A stretch of 64,000 nucleotides of DNA from an uncultured Alphaproteobacteria bacterium. GTDB lineage: Bacteria; Pseudomonadota; Alphaproteobacteria; Rhodobacterales; Rhodobacteraceae. Each line of letters begins with the position of its first letter. The stretch's first letter is position 1. The stretch lies in NCBI GenBank assembly GCA_902556405.1, contig CACDWF010000001.1, positions 124,001-188,000 on the forward strand, in the 5' to 3' direction. The notes under the pieces were generated by a model. The model made no database searches. It worked only from the letters and a program-made list of their open reading frames with translations, and had not been told where the DNA came from. Below are positions 53,052-62,418 of the stretch, in pieces. The translations under genes and the position numbers were made by a program.

Positions 53052-53184
53052 TTCTTAGCCTTGTATACGGAGACTTTTATTGACTTGTATGAAAGTTTTA
53101 ATTTGGAAATAGACAAAATAACCACCATCATTTACATCCATTTTGAATGTGGATGGTAACAGAGTCAATGATTAGGAAAGACAA

Positions 53185-53205
53185 AGGGACCTTAAAAAGA
53201 TCCCT
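53185..53205 (-). terminator. hairpin downstream of the small membrane protein
   Basis: AGGGACCTT and AAGATCCCT (one mismatch) form a stem with a 3-nt loop about 22 bp past the stop codon of the 53227-53580 gene. On the minus strand it is followed by TTTGTCTTT, a broken T-run, so it could be a modest rho-independent terminator that insulates it from the DapA-like operon. Confidence 0.5.
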
Positions 53206-53226
53206 CTATTATATAATAGCTAGAAT

Positions 53227-53580
53227 TTAGTAAATCGCCACCAGCTGGAAAATTGCAATTATTACAAAAACCCCAGCAAAAACAAATTTTAATATATTAA
53301 GTGGAATAGCTTTTACCTCTTTGCCGTAATTCGTTTTTGATGTCTTATCATCCATTTCATCAATTAGCAGCTTAATGGTACTCATTTGTCTGATAATACC
53401 AAATGAGCCTATGAAGGCCATCAATACAACCGATGCCGCAACTACATTTTCTTTGCCTGAAAGATCGCCGAAAACTATGGCCATTAACGTAACTGATTGA
53501 CTGATTGCTGTAATAAATACGACAAATGCAAAGTTGTAAAAAGCACTTATCTGTAGAGATGCTCGTATATTTTGATCCAT
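53227..53580 (-). CDS. small membrane protein, function unknown
   Basis: 117 aa with three hydrophobic segments (residues about 12-37, 46-63 and 95-115) joined by a charged loop (LIDEMDDKTSKTNYGKEV). No family recognised. Standalone on the minus strand with a hairpin terminator downstream and no obvious partner. Predicted inner membrane. Confidence 0.55.
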   Translation of the reverse strand: MDQNIRASLQISAFYNFAFVVFITAISQSVTLMAIVFGDLSGKENVVAASVVLMAFIGSFGIIRQMSTIKLLIDEMDDKTSKTNYGKEVKAIPLNILKFVFAGVFVIIAIFQLVAIY

Positions 53581-53653
53581 TTCAAAATCCCCCTTGTTTA
53601 ATTAAGGCAAATGGTAAACCAATTTTTCTAAGTTCAAAAGGAAAACTTTTACA

Positions 53654-54595
53654 TCAATGAAAAGACTTTAAAATATTTATTATCTCTTTAAAAATTTTCC
53701 TTCCTAAAGGGCTTTGATCACGGCATCTAATGAAGCCATGAATTAGTGATTGCGCCTCCTTGTGAAATACAGGCACTCCATCATCTATAAGCTTTTTAGC
53801 TAGTTTTTTACCTTCTGAAGCTAAGGGATCTAATTCTGCATTTAATATTACCGTTTTTGGCATTCCAGAAAAACTCTTCTCTAAAATTGGAAATGCCAAT
53901 GTATTTAAATAGTCGTCAGGTCCGTTCAGATACGTATCAAAAAACCAAAGCATCATTTTTTTTGTAAGAAAAGGCGCTTCTGAATGCTTTAAGTAAGAGT
54001 AACTATTAAAATCTTTGTCTACACATGGATAGATTAGAAATTGATATAAAGGGAGGGGGCCACCATTTTTTAAAAGAAGGAGACTAGTCGATAGGGCTAG
54101 ATTTCCACCTGCTGAGTCGCCTCCTATCGAGAGTCGATTTTTATCAATATTAAAAGTATCAGCATTTTTGAAAACTTCATTAAAGATCTCGTGGCATTGA
54201 TATAACGCTGTTGGAAACTTATTTTCTGGAGACAAGCCATAATCAAGAGAAATTACTTGGCAGTCTCCACCTAAAGCCATGTCGACACATACGCCATCAT
54301 GAGAGTCAAGATTTCCAATGATCCAACCTCCTCCATGCATGTATATTAAACAAGGAAGTCGTGTATTGTCGCCCTTCCTTCTATAGATCCTAGAATTTAC
54401 TGTGCCGTTTTTCGTGTTAAATAGATGCTCTCTAACATCCAATGTTGTTGGCCTATTGAGTGTAGTCATAGCTACTTTCTTTTTCATTGACTCTCTGAAG
54501 GCTTGGGGAGCGTAATTATATGGCATGTTGTTCTTTTTCGGTGCCATTGTTTCAACAAAGTTATTCAGCGAAGGGTCCATATTTGGGTAAACCAT
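53654..54595 (-). CDS. HSL-type (alpha/beta hydrolase fold 3) esterase/lipase
   Basis: 313 aa. Oxyanion motif YMHGGGWIIGN, nucleophile elbow GGDSAGGNLA, Asp in ILNAELDPLASEG, and late His in SLIHGFIRC. This is the hormone-sensitive-lipase family IV arrangement. Hydrolyses carboxylic esters with medium or short acyl chains. Divergent from the aminotransferase at 54688 with 92 bp between starts. Confidence 0.9.
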   Translation of the reverse strand: MVYPNMDPSLNNFVETMAPKKNNMPYNYAPQAFRESMKKKVAMTTLNRPTTLDVREHLFNTKNGTVNSRIYRRKGDNTRLPCLIYMHGGGWIIGNLDSHDGVCVDMALGGDCQVISLDYGLSPENKFPTALYQCHEIFNEVFKNADTFNIDKNRLSIGGDSAGGNLALSTSLLLLKNGGPLPLYQFLIYPCVDKDFNSYSYLKHSEAPFLTKKMMLWFFDTYLNGPDDYLNTLAFPILEKSFSGMPKTVILNAELDPLASEGKKLAKKLIDDGVPVFHKEAQSLIHGFIRCRDQSPLGRKIFKEIINILKSFH

Positions 54596-54687
54596 TTACA
54601 TTTGTCTTTCTATTGAAATAATTTTAATGACTTCGTCTTATTTAAAAGTTAGCCTTTAAAAATTGGTTTTACAAGTGGTGGCTTTTT

Positions 54688-56037
54688 ATGAGACTTGAAA
54701 AGGGAGGCCCGATACAAACCTTTTATATTGGCAACAAAAAAATGCCTGTAGTTGAAAGGGGTGAGGGGGTTTATCTATATGATGAGGAGGAAAAAAAGTA
54801 CTTTGATGCCTCGTCGGGTCCTATTACCTGCAATATTGGGCATGCAAACCCAAAAGTATTGGAAGCTATTAGAAATCAATCCGAAAAAGTATGCTTCGCA
54901 AGCCATGCATTTTTTGAAAATAGACCCAATAGAGACTTAGCGAAGAGCTTAGTAAATTTAACGGGCAATAAGTATGATCAAGCATTTTTTGTATCAGGAG
55001 GCTCTGAGGCAATCGAGGCATCATTTAAGCTTTCAAGACAATATGCACTCGCTTGTGGACAAACTAAAAAGCATAAAATAATAGCCCGAGCACCCAGTTA
55101 TCACGGATCAACAATGGGAGCTTTTTCAGCATCTGATGACTCTGAGATGAAGGACAACTTTCAAAGTCTGACAAAAGTATCGATTAAAGTACCGGCTCCC
55201 CTTTCTTACAGAGTACCAGATAATTTTGATACAACATCTTACGCAAGATTTTGTTTAGATGAGCTTGAAAGAACTATAATTGATGAAGATCCGGAAGAAA
55301 TATTAGCTTTTATTCTGGAACCCGTTGGGGGACTTTCTACTGGTGCACTGGTGGCACCTGACTTTTACTACATACGAGTTAGAGAAATTTGTGATCAGTA
55401 TGGGGTAATTTTGATTTACGACGAGGTAATGAGTGGGGCTGGTCGAACGGGACAGTTTCTTGCTGCTGATCATTGGAGGGGGTCAGACCCAGACCTAGTA
55501 ATATTAGCAAAAGGCCTTTGTGCTGGTTACTCGCCGCTGGGCGCTTTATTGGCTCCTAATAGGATAGTTGAACCAGTTGTGTCTTCTGGTGGGTTTTTGC
55601 ATGGACACACGTATGCATCTAACCCTTTATCTTGCGCGATTGCAAATGCCGTGCTGAACGAGGTTATTGAAAATAACCTTATAGAAAATGCCCAAGTCGT
55701 AGGTGATTATCTTAAAAAGGGTTTGGAGAATTTAGCAACGCAATTATCAATTATTGGTGACGTTAGAGGCAAAGGACTGTTGCTAGCTGTAGAAATTGTT
55801 CGAGATACAGCAACCAAGTCTATGTTCAATATAGATCAAAGAGCCATTTATCGAATAAGTGAGCTTGGAATAAAAAATGGGATTCTCCTTTATACTCGAA
55901 AAACGTCGAAGGGTGAAAATGGTGAGTGGCTGATGATCGCACCTCCACTAATTTCAACCACAGATCATTGTGATGAGTTTTTATCTAAACTTAATGAAAC
56001 ACTAAAGGATTTTCAAAAGGAGCAAGGAGTTATATAA
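54688..56037 (+). CDS. class III PLP aminotransferase
   Basis: 449 aa fold-type I. GPITCNIGHANPKVLEAI, FVSGGSEAIEASFKLSRQY, LIYDEVMSGAGRTGQF, PLP Lys in LVILAKGLCAGYSPLGALL, HGHTYASNPLSCAIANAVL near the C-domain. Typical omega-amino acid:pyruvate or beta-alanine/GABA-like aminotransferase; the exact amine donor is undetermined. Ends 12 bp from the convergent DUF1289 gene. Confidence 0.92.
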   Translation: MRLEKGGPIQTFYIGNKKMPVVERGEGVYLYDEEEKKYFDASSGPITCNIGHANPKVLEAIRNQSEKVCFASHAFFENRPNRDLAKSLVNLTGNKYDQAFFVSGGSEAIEASFKLSRQYALACGQTKKHKIIARAPSYHGSTMGAFSASDDSEMKDNFQSLTKVSIKVPAPLSYRVPDNFDTTSYARFCLDELERTIIDEDPEEILAFILEPVGGLSTGALVAPDFYYIRVREICDQYGVILIYDEVMSGAGRTGQFLAADHWRGSDPDLVILAKGLCAGYSPLGALLAPNRIVEPVVSSGGFLHGHTYASNPLSCAIANAVLNEVIENNLIENAQVVGDYLKKGLENLATQLSIIGDVRGKGLLLAVEIVRDTATKSMFNIDQRAIYRISELGIKNGILLYTRKTSKGENGEWLMIAPPLISTTDHCDEFLSKLNETLKDFQKEQGVI

Positions 56038-56049
56038 ATCTTACTTCTT

Positions 56050-56244
56050 TTAATTGGGAAAGGTAGTCTTCAATCTCTCCATTATTTCTTCTCTTTGATT
56101 GTCAGTCATGATTACCCATTCTCTAATCTCATCTTGCGTTCTTCCGCATCCTATGCACACTCCATCTTGCAGACTACATATTTTCACGCAGGGGCTCTTG
56201 ATATCTTCCCAACGAATTCTATTTCTCTGTCCTCTTCTTGCCAT
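56050..56244 (-). CDS. DUF1289 family Fe-S-like small protein
   Basis: 64 aa with the DUF1289 Cys pattern SPCVKICSLQDGVCIGCGRTQDEIREW: four cysteines in a compact motif, probably binding metal. Function unknown; common in proteobacteria. ATG lies 20 bp after the threonine-aldolase stop, so possibly cotranscribed. A second member lies at 59615-59797. Confidence 0.85.
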   Translation of the reverse strand: MARRGQRNRIRWEDIKSPCVKICSLQDGVCIGCGRTQDEIREWVIMTDNQREEIMERLKTTFPN

Positions 56245-56264
56245 ATGCTTTAAGTCTAAATTTT

Positions 56265-57302
56265 TTATTGATAAAAGCTTTTAAAACCAGCAATTGCTTT
56301 ATCAAGACCTTCATCCGAAATATCACGATGTAAGACCATCCGGATTGATGGGTTCTGGTCTCCTATTTTAACACCATATTTTTCCAAATGTAATCGGAGT
56401 TTCTCGGCCCGACCATCTTTAGGCGTGAAAAACACCATGTTTGTACCGCTATCAACGTGCCCAATATTCATTTCTCTAAGTTCGTTAGCTAAAAACTTAG
56501 CTCTGTTATGATCTTCAACGAGCCTAGATATATTGTTATCAAGAGCATAATGTCCTGCAGCGGCAACAATACCAACCTGTCTCATAGAACCCCCAAGAAT
56601 TTTTCTGTTTCTTCTCGCTTTTCGGATAAATTTTGACGAACCAACTAGTACTGTACCAAGGGGTGTGCCAAGGCCTTTTGACAAACATACTGATACACTA
56701 TCTGCACAATTGGCCAGTTCTTCGGGTTTACAGTTTAATTCCGTTATAGCATTAAAAAAGCGTGCGCCATCAAGATGAATACTAAGACTGTTTTTTCTAG
56801 CAGTTTTAGAAACATCTTCCATTTTTTCTAAAGATATTGCTTTGCCGCCAACGGTATTTTCTAAGCATAACAATCGACTTGATGCGTGATGGGGATCGTC
56901 CTCTTTAATCGCTCCTTCAACAGATGCTGGTGATATCGACCCATCATTTTCTGTTTCAACTGGCCATAATGATATTCCGGCTAACACGGAAGCACCTGAT
57001 GCTTCGTCCCAGTATACATGATAATTTTTGCCAACAATTATTTCCTCGCCTCTCCCACAATGAGCCATTACAGCTGATAGGTTGCTTTGGGTGCCTGAGG
57101 GAAAAAAAACTCCGTCGTCTTTTCCTAAAAGTGATGCTAATCGTTTTTCTAATAAATTTACAGTCGGATCCTCACCGTAAACATCGTCACCAACGACTGC
57201 AGTTGCCATCGCTTTTCTCATACCTTCATCAGGAGAAGTAAAAGTATCACTTCTAAGATCACACTCCCATGTTTGATTTCTTATCGCATTATGCTTATTC
57301 AA
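56265..57302 (-). CDS. ltaE: low-specificity L-threonine aldolase
   Basis: 345 aa. LRSDTFTSPDEGMRKAMATAVVGDDVYGEDPT, the usual start of fold-type I threonine aldolases, FFPSGTQSNLSAVMAH, LHLDGARFFNA-type Asp region, and PLP Lys in VCLSKGLGTPLGTVLVG. Cleaves L-threonine/allo-threonine to glycine and acetaldehyde. Cytoplasmic. The gene symbol assumes the standard family assignment. Confidence 0.92.
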   Translation of the reverse strand: MNKHNAIRNQTWECDLRSDTFTSPDEGMRKAMATAVVGDDVYGEDPTVNLLEKRLASLLGKDDGVFFPSGTQSNLSAVMAHCGRGEEIIVGKNYHVYWDEASGASVLAGISLWPVETENDGSISPASVEGAIKEDDPHHASSRLLCLENTVGGKAISLEKMEDVSKTARKNSLSIHLDGARFFNAITELNCKPEELANCADSVSVCLSKGLGTPLGTVLVGSSKFIRKARRNRKILGGSMRQVGIVAAAGHYALDNNISRLVEDHNRAKFLANELREMNIGHVDSGTNMVFFTPKDGRAEKLRLHLEKYGVKIGDQNPSIRMVLHRDISDEGLDKAIAGFKSFYQ

Positions 57303-57323
57303 ATGTAAACCTCTTTAGTTTCT

Positions 57324-57707
57324 CTAATGATCTCGAGGATGATTAATGCCGTCAAATTTTTCTATAACTCCTCTATAATCTGCGATATTGAAATCATCAA
57401 TGCAAGCAACATTTACACAAATTTTACCAGGGCTATTTCTACTATTATGGTGGGTATGTGTGCCACATATTATACAAAAAAAATGCACGGCTTCGTTGGT
57501 ATTGAATACATATTCGGTGACAGACTGAAAACCTTCGACCACTGTTACCTTATCCTTCGGTACACATAGCATCCCAAAACCTTTACTTTTGCTACAGATT
57601 GAGCAATTACATCTTATAATCTTTGAAATTTGTTTATCCAAAACGACATTTAATCTTATTGATCCGCAGTGACACAAAGCTTTTAGTTTTTTAAATTTAT
57701 AGGTCAT
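57324..57707 (-). CDS. GFA/CENP-V family protein
   Basis: 127 aa. Zinc Cys motifs in order: ALCHCGSIRLNV, RCNCSICSKSKG, and FFCIICGTHTHH, the Gfa (glutathione-dependent formaldehyde-activating) family zinc-sulfur scaffold. Most relatives are not true Gfa; function uncertain. Just upstream of threonine aldolase (21 bp), same strand, possibly one transcript. Confidence 0.88.
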   Translation of the reverse strand: MTYKFKKLKALCHCGSIRLNVVLDKQISKIIRCNCSICSKSKGFGMLCVPKDKVTVVEGFQSVTEYVFNTNEAVHFFCIICGTHTHHNSRNSPGKICVNVACIDDFNIADYRGVIEKFDGINHPRDH

Positions 57708-57952
57708 TCAGTATTCCAAATTATATTATAAACAGTCATGAAAATTAAACAATGGATCTGAATAAGCTCACTCTTAATAGTATTGAATTACAACTTATTA
57801 TCGAGCTAATTTTTTTCTTTGGTTTTCTTTAACGGGATGCCTACGGTTATTTTTCTCAACAAAATCTTGTCTCGCCCTTCGAAGTTAAGATTTTATATTT
57901 CTGAAAATATAATCTACTCTGTTTTTAATACAAATATGGAACAAAATAACCT

Positions 57953-59581
57953 ATGACGAAGACCTGCGCTGAAGTAACTATAGAGCTTTTATCAAAGTAC
58001 GGAGTAACAACTATTTTTGGGATACCGGGGGTCCATACTCTGGATTTTTACCGAGCCTTAACGGATAAAGCTGATGATGCAAATAAAATACGGCATGTCC
58101 AGGCAAGAAATGAGCAGGGAGCTGGTTTCATGGCAGAAGGTTGGGCAAGAGCTACTGGTGATGTTGGTGTAGCACTAGTTATATCAGGCCCAGGCGTAAC
58201 AAATGCATCCACTGCATTGGCTCAGTGCTATGCTGACTCTCTGCCTTTGCTTTTGATTTCAGCAGAACCTAAAAGTGAAAGCCTAGGAAAGGGGCAGGGT
58301 GTTTTACATGAAATAACAGAACAAAAAAAGGTTACGGAACCTCTTACAGCTTTTTCAGAAACCGTAAAAGCGCCTAATGATGTGCCAATCTTATTAGAGC
58401 AAGCTTTTACTATTTTTCGAAGTAAAAGACCTAGACCAGTTCATATCTCTATACCAATCGATATTCAGGCCAAACCAGTTAATACCAATTGGAAACCAAT
58501 CCCGACACCGCCTCGCCCAAAGGCTAGTGAAGACGATTTATTGAAAGCGATAAGTCTAATAAATGAAAGCAAAAAAATTGTATGTATATTGGGTGGAGGG
58601 TCCTGTGACGCCAGAGAGGAAGTCAGCAAATTGGTGGATTATCTTGGAGCCTTAGTAATTACCACTACAGCTGGGAAAGGTGTAATTGATGATAATCATC
58701 CACTGGTGGTTTCAGGAGGTACGGTTAGAGCCGAGGCTAGAGAATATCTATCAAGAGCTGATTTAATCCTAGCTATAGGCACTGAAATGGCGGAAACCGA
58801 TAACTATGTTGGCAAATATTCAATCAACGGAAAAATAGTAAGAGTAGATATAGATAGCAAAAAGATAAATGATAATTATGAGGCAACTGTAGGACTTATC
58901 GGCGATGCTAAAGAAACAATTCAGAAGCTAAACGCTAAACTAAATAATCCTGTCTCCCTCGAGCAGCTAGATAACGTAAAGAACGAGGTTATTAAAATAA
59001 AAAGACAGATAGACGCAAACCTAACAAAAAGTCAGAAAAGACATAAGAAATTTTTTACAATATTACGGAAAGTTGCCCCTTTGGAAACAATATTTTCGAC
59101 AGATGCCTGTCAATTATCTTACACAGGTGTTTTTGATTTTAATATTCCTGAAGCGAGAAAGTGGTTTCATCCGGTTGGATTTTGTGCGCTTGGTAACGCC
59201 CTGCCTAACGCGATTGGAGCAAAGATGGCACTGCCCTCGACACCTGTTATTGTTTTAGTTGGTGATGGAGGATTTATGTTCTCTATGCCAGAGCTCCTTA
59301 CTGCAAAAGAACAAAACTTATCTCTTCCAATTATCATATGGGAGAATGGGGGTTATAAGCAGATTCAAGATGACATGAAAATAATGAACATTGATCTGGT
59401 AGGGGTAGAAGGACTGAATCCTGACTTTGTTAAGCTCGCTGAAGCCTGCCATTGCAATTCAGTTTATGCAGACAATAAGGAAATATTTGTAGAAGCTTTC
59501 AAAAAGGCTTTATTAAATAACAGTCCAACTATAATTATTGTAAAAGAGAATTACGATTGGCTAGACGAAGAAAAAAATTAA
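57953..59581 (+). CDS. TPP-dependent decarboxylase/synthase (acetolactate-synthase-like; AruI-like)
   Basis: 542 aa. TPP-enzyme domains in order: N-terminal Pyr domain with the catalytic Glu in VQARNEQGAGFMAEGWARATG, central FAD-like domain, and PP domain VGDGGFMFSMPELLTAKEQNLSLPIIIWENGGY (GDG...N). IPGVHTLDFYRAL and the PGVTNASTALAQCYADSLP stretch recall 5-guanidino-2-oxopentanoate decarboxylase (AruI) from arginine catabolism more than IlvB; a true acetolactate synthase is less likely. Followed by a DUF1289 gene at 33 bp. Confidence 0.85.
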   Translation: MTKTCAEVTIELLSKYGVTTIFGIPGVHTLDFYRALTDKADDANKIRHVQARNEQGAGFMAEGWARATGDVGVALVISGPGVTNASTALAQCYADSLPLLLISAEPKSESLGKGQGVLHEITEQKKVTEPLTAFSETVKAPNDVPILLEQAFTIFRSKRPRPVHISIPIDIQAKPVNTNWKPIPTPPRPKASEDDLLKAISLINESKKIVCILGGGSCDAREEVSKLVDYLGALVITTTAGKGVIDDNHPLVVSGGTVRAEAREYLSRADLILAIGTEMAETDNYVGKYSINGKIVRVDIDSKKINDNYEATVGLIGDAKETIQKLNAKLNNPVSLEQLDNVKNEVIKIKRQIDANLTKSQKRHKKFFTILRKVAPLETIFSTDACQLSYTGVFDFNIPEARKWFHPVGFCALGNALPNAIGAKMALPSTPVIVLVGDGGFMFSMPELLTAKEQNLSLPIIIWENGGYKQIQDDMKIMNIDLVGVEGLNPDFVKLAEACHCNSVYADNKEIFVEAFKKALLNNSPTIIIVKENYDWLDEEKN

Positions 59582-59614
59582 GTAAAAGGCGTAGTAAATA
59601 CCAGATAAGAAGTA

Positions 59615-59797
59615 ATGAAACGGAAAAATAGCCCCTGTATAGATGTATGCCAGTTTTCTGGGAAAAATGGTTGGTGTAAAGGTTGTGGTCGGACTCGAGA
59701 AGAGGCAAGAAAATGGAGATCTATGAAACCTTTTGCTAAGACCGCAGTACTCAGAGACCTTACAAGAAGAATTTCTATTATAAAGCGTGAAGATTAA
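59615..59797 (+). CDS. DUF1289 family protein (second copy)
   Basis: 60 aa with NSPCIDVCQFSGKNGWCKGCGRTREEARKW, the DUF1289 four-cysteine pattern. Differs from the 56050 copy but shares the CIGCGRT/CKGCGRT core. No catalytic function known. Directly behind the TPP enzyme on the same strand. Confidence 0.85.
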   Translation: MKRKNSPCIDVCQFSGKNGWCKGCGRTREEARKWRSMKPFAKTAVLRDLTRRISIIKRED

Positions 59798-60123
59798 TAA
59801 AAAAATCTGTTCTATCAATGCTCTTGGTTAGTCGAAAACTTTAATGCAACTTCAGAACTATTTATATCAATAACGACATTTGAAAAAATTTGGTAACTGG
59901 CACCAGATAACAATTAATATTCGATGCCGCTTTAGCTAGGTACAATTAGAAACATCCAGCGAGATTAGTTAATAAATTTTAACAAGTTGCTAGTACAATT
60001 CAGGCTCAGGGTTCAATTTACCTTAAAATTCAAATTTTGAACTCCTTTACAAGAGCTCTCAATTCAAATAAAGGTAAAAAAACAAAATACGAGCACACAA
60101 ATTTGTCAGGCAAAAACCTTTAT
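59798..60123. other. 326-bp gap before the MFS gene
   Basis: If the MFS protein starts at 60124, this stretch holds no gene. A TTG start at 60037 would put 29 extra residues (NSFTRALNSNKGKK) on the MFS protein, lacking hydrophobic character, so I read it as untranslated. It contains a 13-bp inverted repeat TTCAAATTTTGAA at 60029-60041, an AT-rich palindrome that could be an operator for the exporter; a -10-like TACAAT (59994-59999) precedes it without a good -35. Nothing else seen. Confidence 0.4.
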
Positions 60124-61320
60124 ATGAGCCAGAGCTACTTTTTAGATGCTAGCTCTCCTCCCCACATTTCTACGCTGGCTATTCTAGCTGGGGTCTCAGC
60201 TATGAATATGAGTATATTCCTTCCTAGCTTACCGAGTATGTCTAAAGACTTTGATGTAGACTATGGAACTATGCAAATCTTTATTTCGGGGTATTTTTTG
60301 TCCCTAGCTTTTTTTCAGCTAATTATAGGCCCAGTATCGGATAGGATTGGAAGAAAGCCGACGATGATAGTAGCTTTTCTTTTATTCACTGCATCAACTT
60401 TAATATGCGAAATAACCACAAATTTTTATTTGTTTCTGTTCTTTAGAATGCTTCAAGCTTGTGTCGCTGCAGGATTTGTTTTAGGGCGGGCAGTAATTAG
60501 AGACATTGTACCAATGGAGCATGCAGCTTCAATGATTGGCTATGTAACGATGGCTATGACAATAATGCCAATGTTAGCCCCAGCTGTAGGTGGGATTTTG
60601 GAAGAACAGCTTAACTGGCGTTATAGTTTAAGATTAATGTATTTGATGGGAATTATTTCTTTATTACTGATTTGGTTAGACCAGAAAGAAACTCTTAACA
60701 AAAAAGAGATATCTACGTCAAAATTGAGTGACGATTACAAAGAGCTATTTTCAAACAGAAATTTTTGGTTTTACGTTGTCGTTATGGGCTTTTCAGTGGG
60801 GTCCTATTTTAGTTTTTTGACCGGAGCACCTGTAATATCTGCAGAATATTTTGAGTTAGCACCATCTGTTCAAGGATATTTGTTTGCTATACTGGGACTG
60901 GGATTTTTATTAGGGAACTTTCTTACAGGTCGCTTTGCTATGAAAATAGGACCAAACCGCTTTATGCTTTGGGGCTGTTTTATCGCGCTCACAGGACCAT
61001 TATTGCAATGCCTAATCTATTTTAATTTCATCTTTGGACCACTTAGTTTTTTTGCTCCAATGTTTTTGGTAGGTTTGGGTCAAGGCTTAATTGTTCCAAA
61101 TGCTGCTGCTGGCATTGTTTCTGTTAACCCCAGATTAGCAGGTAGTGCATCTGGCTTAGGCGCAACAATACAGGTAATGATAGGGGGTATTCTAGCGTAT
61201 ATTACAGGTTATATAATTTCTATTTTTGTAACACCTTTGCCTTTGATATTTATTTTACTTATAACGATTTTGGTAACGCTGTTTTTTTCTTATAAATTGC
61301 ATAGAAATATTTCTTTTTAA
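60124..61320 (+). CDS. MFS drug/metabolite exporter (Bcr/CflA family)
   Basis: The track starts at TTG 60037; ATG 60124 (SQSYFLDASSPPHISTLAILAG) gives a normal N-terminus. 398 aa, twelve membrane segments. Bcr/CflA features: MNMSIFLPSLPSMSKDF (first helix), GPVSDRIGRKPTM (motif A), RMLQACVAAGFVLGRAVIRD (motif B-like), and PMLAPAVGGILEEQLNWR (motif C). Exports bicyclomycin-like drugs or amino-acid-derived compounds by proton antiport. Inner membrane. Confidence 0.9.
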   Translation: MSQSYFLDASSPPHISTLAILAGVSAMNMSIFLPSLPSMSKDFDVDYGTMQIFISGYFLSLAFFQLIIGPVSDRIGRKPTMIVAFLLFTASTLICEITTNFYLFLFFRMLQACVAAGFVLGRAVIRDIVPMEHAASMIGYVTMAMTIMPMLAPAVGGILEEQLNWRYSLRLMYLMGIISLLLIWLDQKETLNKKEISTSKLSDDYKELFSNRNFWFYVVVMGFSVGSYFSFLTGAPVISAEYFELAPSVQGYLFAILGLGFLLGNFLTGRFAMKIGPNRFMLWGCFIALTGPLLQCLIYFNFIFGPLSFFAPMFLVGLGQGLIVPNAAAGIVSVNPRLAGSASGLGATIQVMIGGILAYITGYIISIFVTPLPLIFILLITILVTLFFSYKLHRNISF

Positions 61321-61360
61321 TTTAGAAAAGACAATCTTTTAGATCTAAGCTCATAATTAT

Positions 61361-61585
61361 TTAACTTGTTTCGATATCGGCTAAGTGCTGACCTTCTTGA
61401 ACCAGATCACCTTCCTCCACAAGAAAGCTTTTAATAATTCCCTTTTTTTCAGCAAGAATTTCTATCTCCATTTTCATAGACTCTAGAATTAAAATTACAT
61501 CTCCTTCATCGACGGTATTTCCTGCATTCTTTTCTATTCTATATATTGTTCCTGCGGTCTCAGATGTCACTTTAAAAAGCTCCAT
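61361..61585 (-). CDS. biotinyl/lipoyl attachment domain protein
   Basis: 74 aa single hammerhead domain with the modification motif LILESMKMEIEI, where the Lys between the two Met is biotinylated. Stand-alone biotinyl proteins serve acyl-CoA/oxo-acid carboxylases or decarboxylases; no carboxylase subunit lies in the visible neighbourhood, so the partner is unknown. Followed (in transcription order) by nothing in the window; the hydrolase at 61598 is 12 bp upstream, same strand. Confidence 0.9.
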   Translation of the reverse strand: MELFKVTSETAGTIYRIEKNAGNTVDEGDVILILESMKMEIEILAEKKGIIKSFLVEEGDLVQEGQHLADIETS

Positions 61586-61597
61586 TTTTATCTCCTT

Positions 61598-62374
61598 TCA
61601 TTGAATAAAATTTAAAATTATTTTTGATAATTTATCTGGCTGCTCAACTGCTATATCATGACCTGCATTCTCTAAAACTACCATCTTTGATGATGGGATT
61701 GCGTGTTTGTCGGCCGTATTTTTCTTTAATAAAGGATCATTTTTTCCACATATAAAGAGTGTAGGTATCGCAATATTTTTTAAGTCTTTAGAAACATTGA
61801 ATTGAGCCATTTCACTGGCCATTCCGAAATAATGTCCATAGGAGGAACTACAAATTACTTTAGCTCTTTGAAAGAACCAGCTTTCTTTTTTCCTATGAGA
61901 AACAGTTTTTCGCTTTCTTAATAATTTTTCTAATGCTGGGATATTTTTATTCAAACGGAAGATATTACGCTTTCGCACAAAAGCTTTGTCTGCTCTATAT
62001 CCTGAAGAAGGTATTGGTGCCAACAAGATTAAACGCTTTACTCTTTTTGGATAATTAATCGCTAGAAGAAACCCTAGTCCACCTCCCATACTGTGCCCGA
62101 TGTAATTAAAGCTATTTATTTTTAAATAATCCATCAAGCTAACAATGTCATGGGCATGAGAGTAAAGAGAGTAGCCTTCTCGTGTATGCTGAGACCTTCC
62201 AACTCCGCGGCTTTCCATGCTAATAAGGCGGTGTTGTTTTTCCAGTTTGGAGCCGAGGGTTTGTAAGTTTTCTTCGGAAGCAGTATGGCCATGATGCAGC
62301 ACTATAGCTTCTCCCCGGTCGCCTCTATCTTGATACCAAATATTGGCTTCTCTAATATAAGCAAATGCCATCAA
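61598..62374 (-). CDS. alpha/beta hydrolase
   Basis: 258 aa. HHGHTASEENLQTLGS oxyanion strand, RGVGRSQ, nucleophile elbow GHSMGGGLGFLL, Asp in FICGKNDPLL, and catalytic His in ENAGHDIAVEQP. A small general hydrolase (esterase, lactonase or thioesterase type). Located between the enoyl-CoA hydratase and the biotinyl-domain gene, all minus strand, suggesting a fatty/organic acid CoA pathway context. Confidence 0.88.
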   Translation of the reverse strand: MMAFAYIREANIWYQDRGDRGEAIVLHHGHTASEENLQTLGSKLEKQHRLISMESRGVGRSQHTREGYSLYSHAHDIVSLMDYLKINSFNYIGHSMGGGLGFLLAINYPKRVKRLILLAPIPSSGYRADKAFVRKRNIFRLNKNIPALEKLLRKRKTVSHRKKESWFFQRAKVICSSSYGHYFGMASEMAQFNVSKDLKNIAIPTLFICGKNDPLLKKNTADKHAIPSSKMVVLENAGHDIAVEQPDKLSKIILNFIQ

Positions 62375-62418
62375 ACAACTGATAGTAGGTTTATGAAGTT
62401 TTTAATGACACAATATAA

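Noticed and set aside
57708-57952. A riboswitch or tRNA in the 245-bp gap before the TPP enzyme
   Set aside because: No T-loop, acceptor-stem or riboswitch consensus is visible; only AT-rich DNA with short repeats.
60005-60025. tRNA-like GGGTTCAATTT sequence
   Set aside because: It resembles a T-arm by itself, but no cloverleaf or acceptor stem can be built around it.
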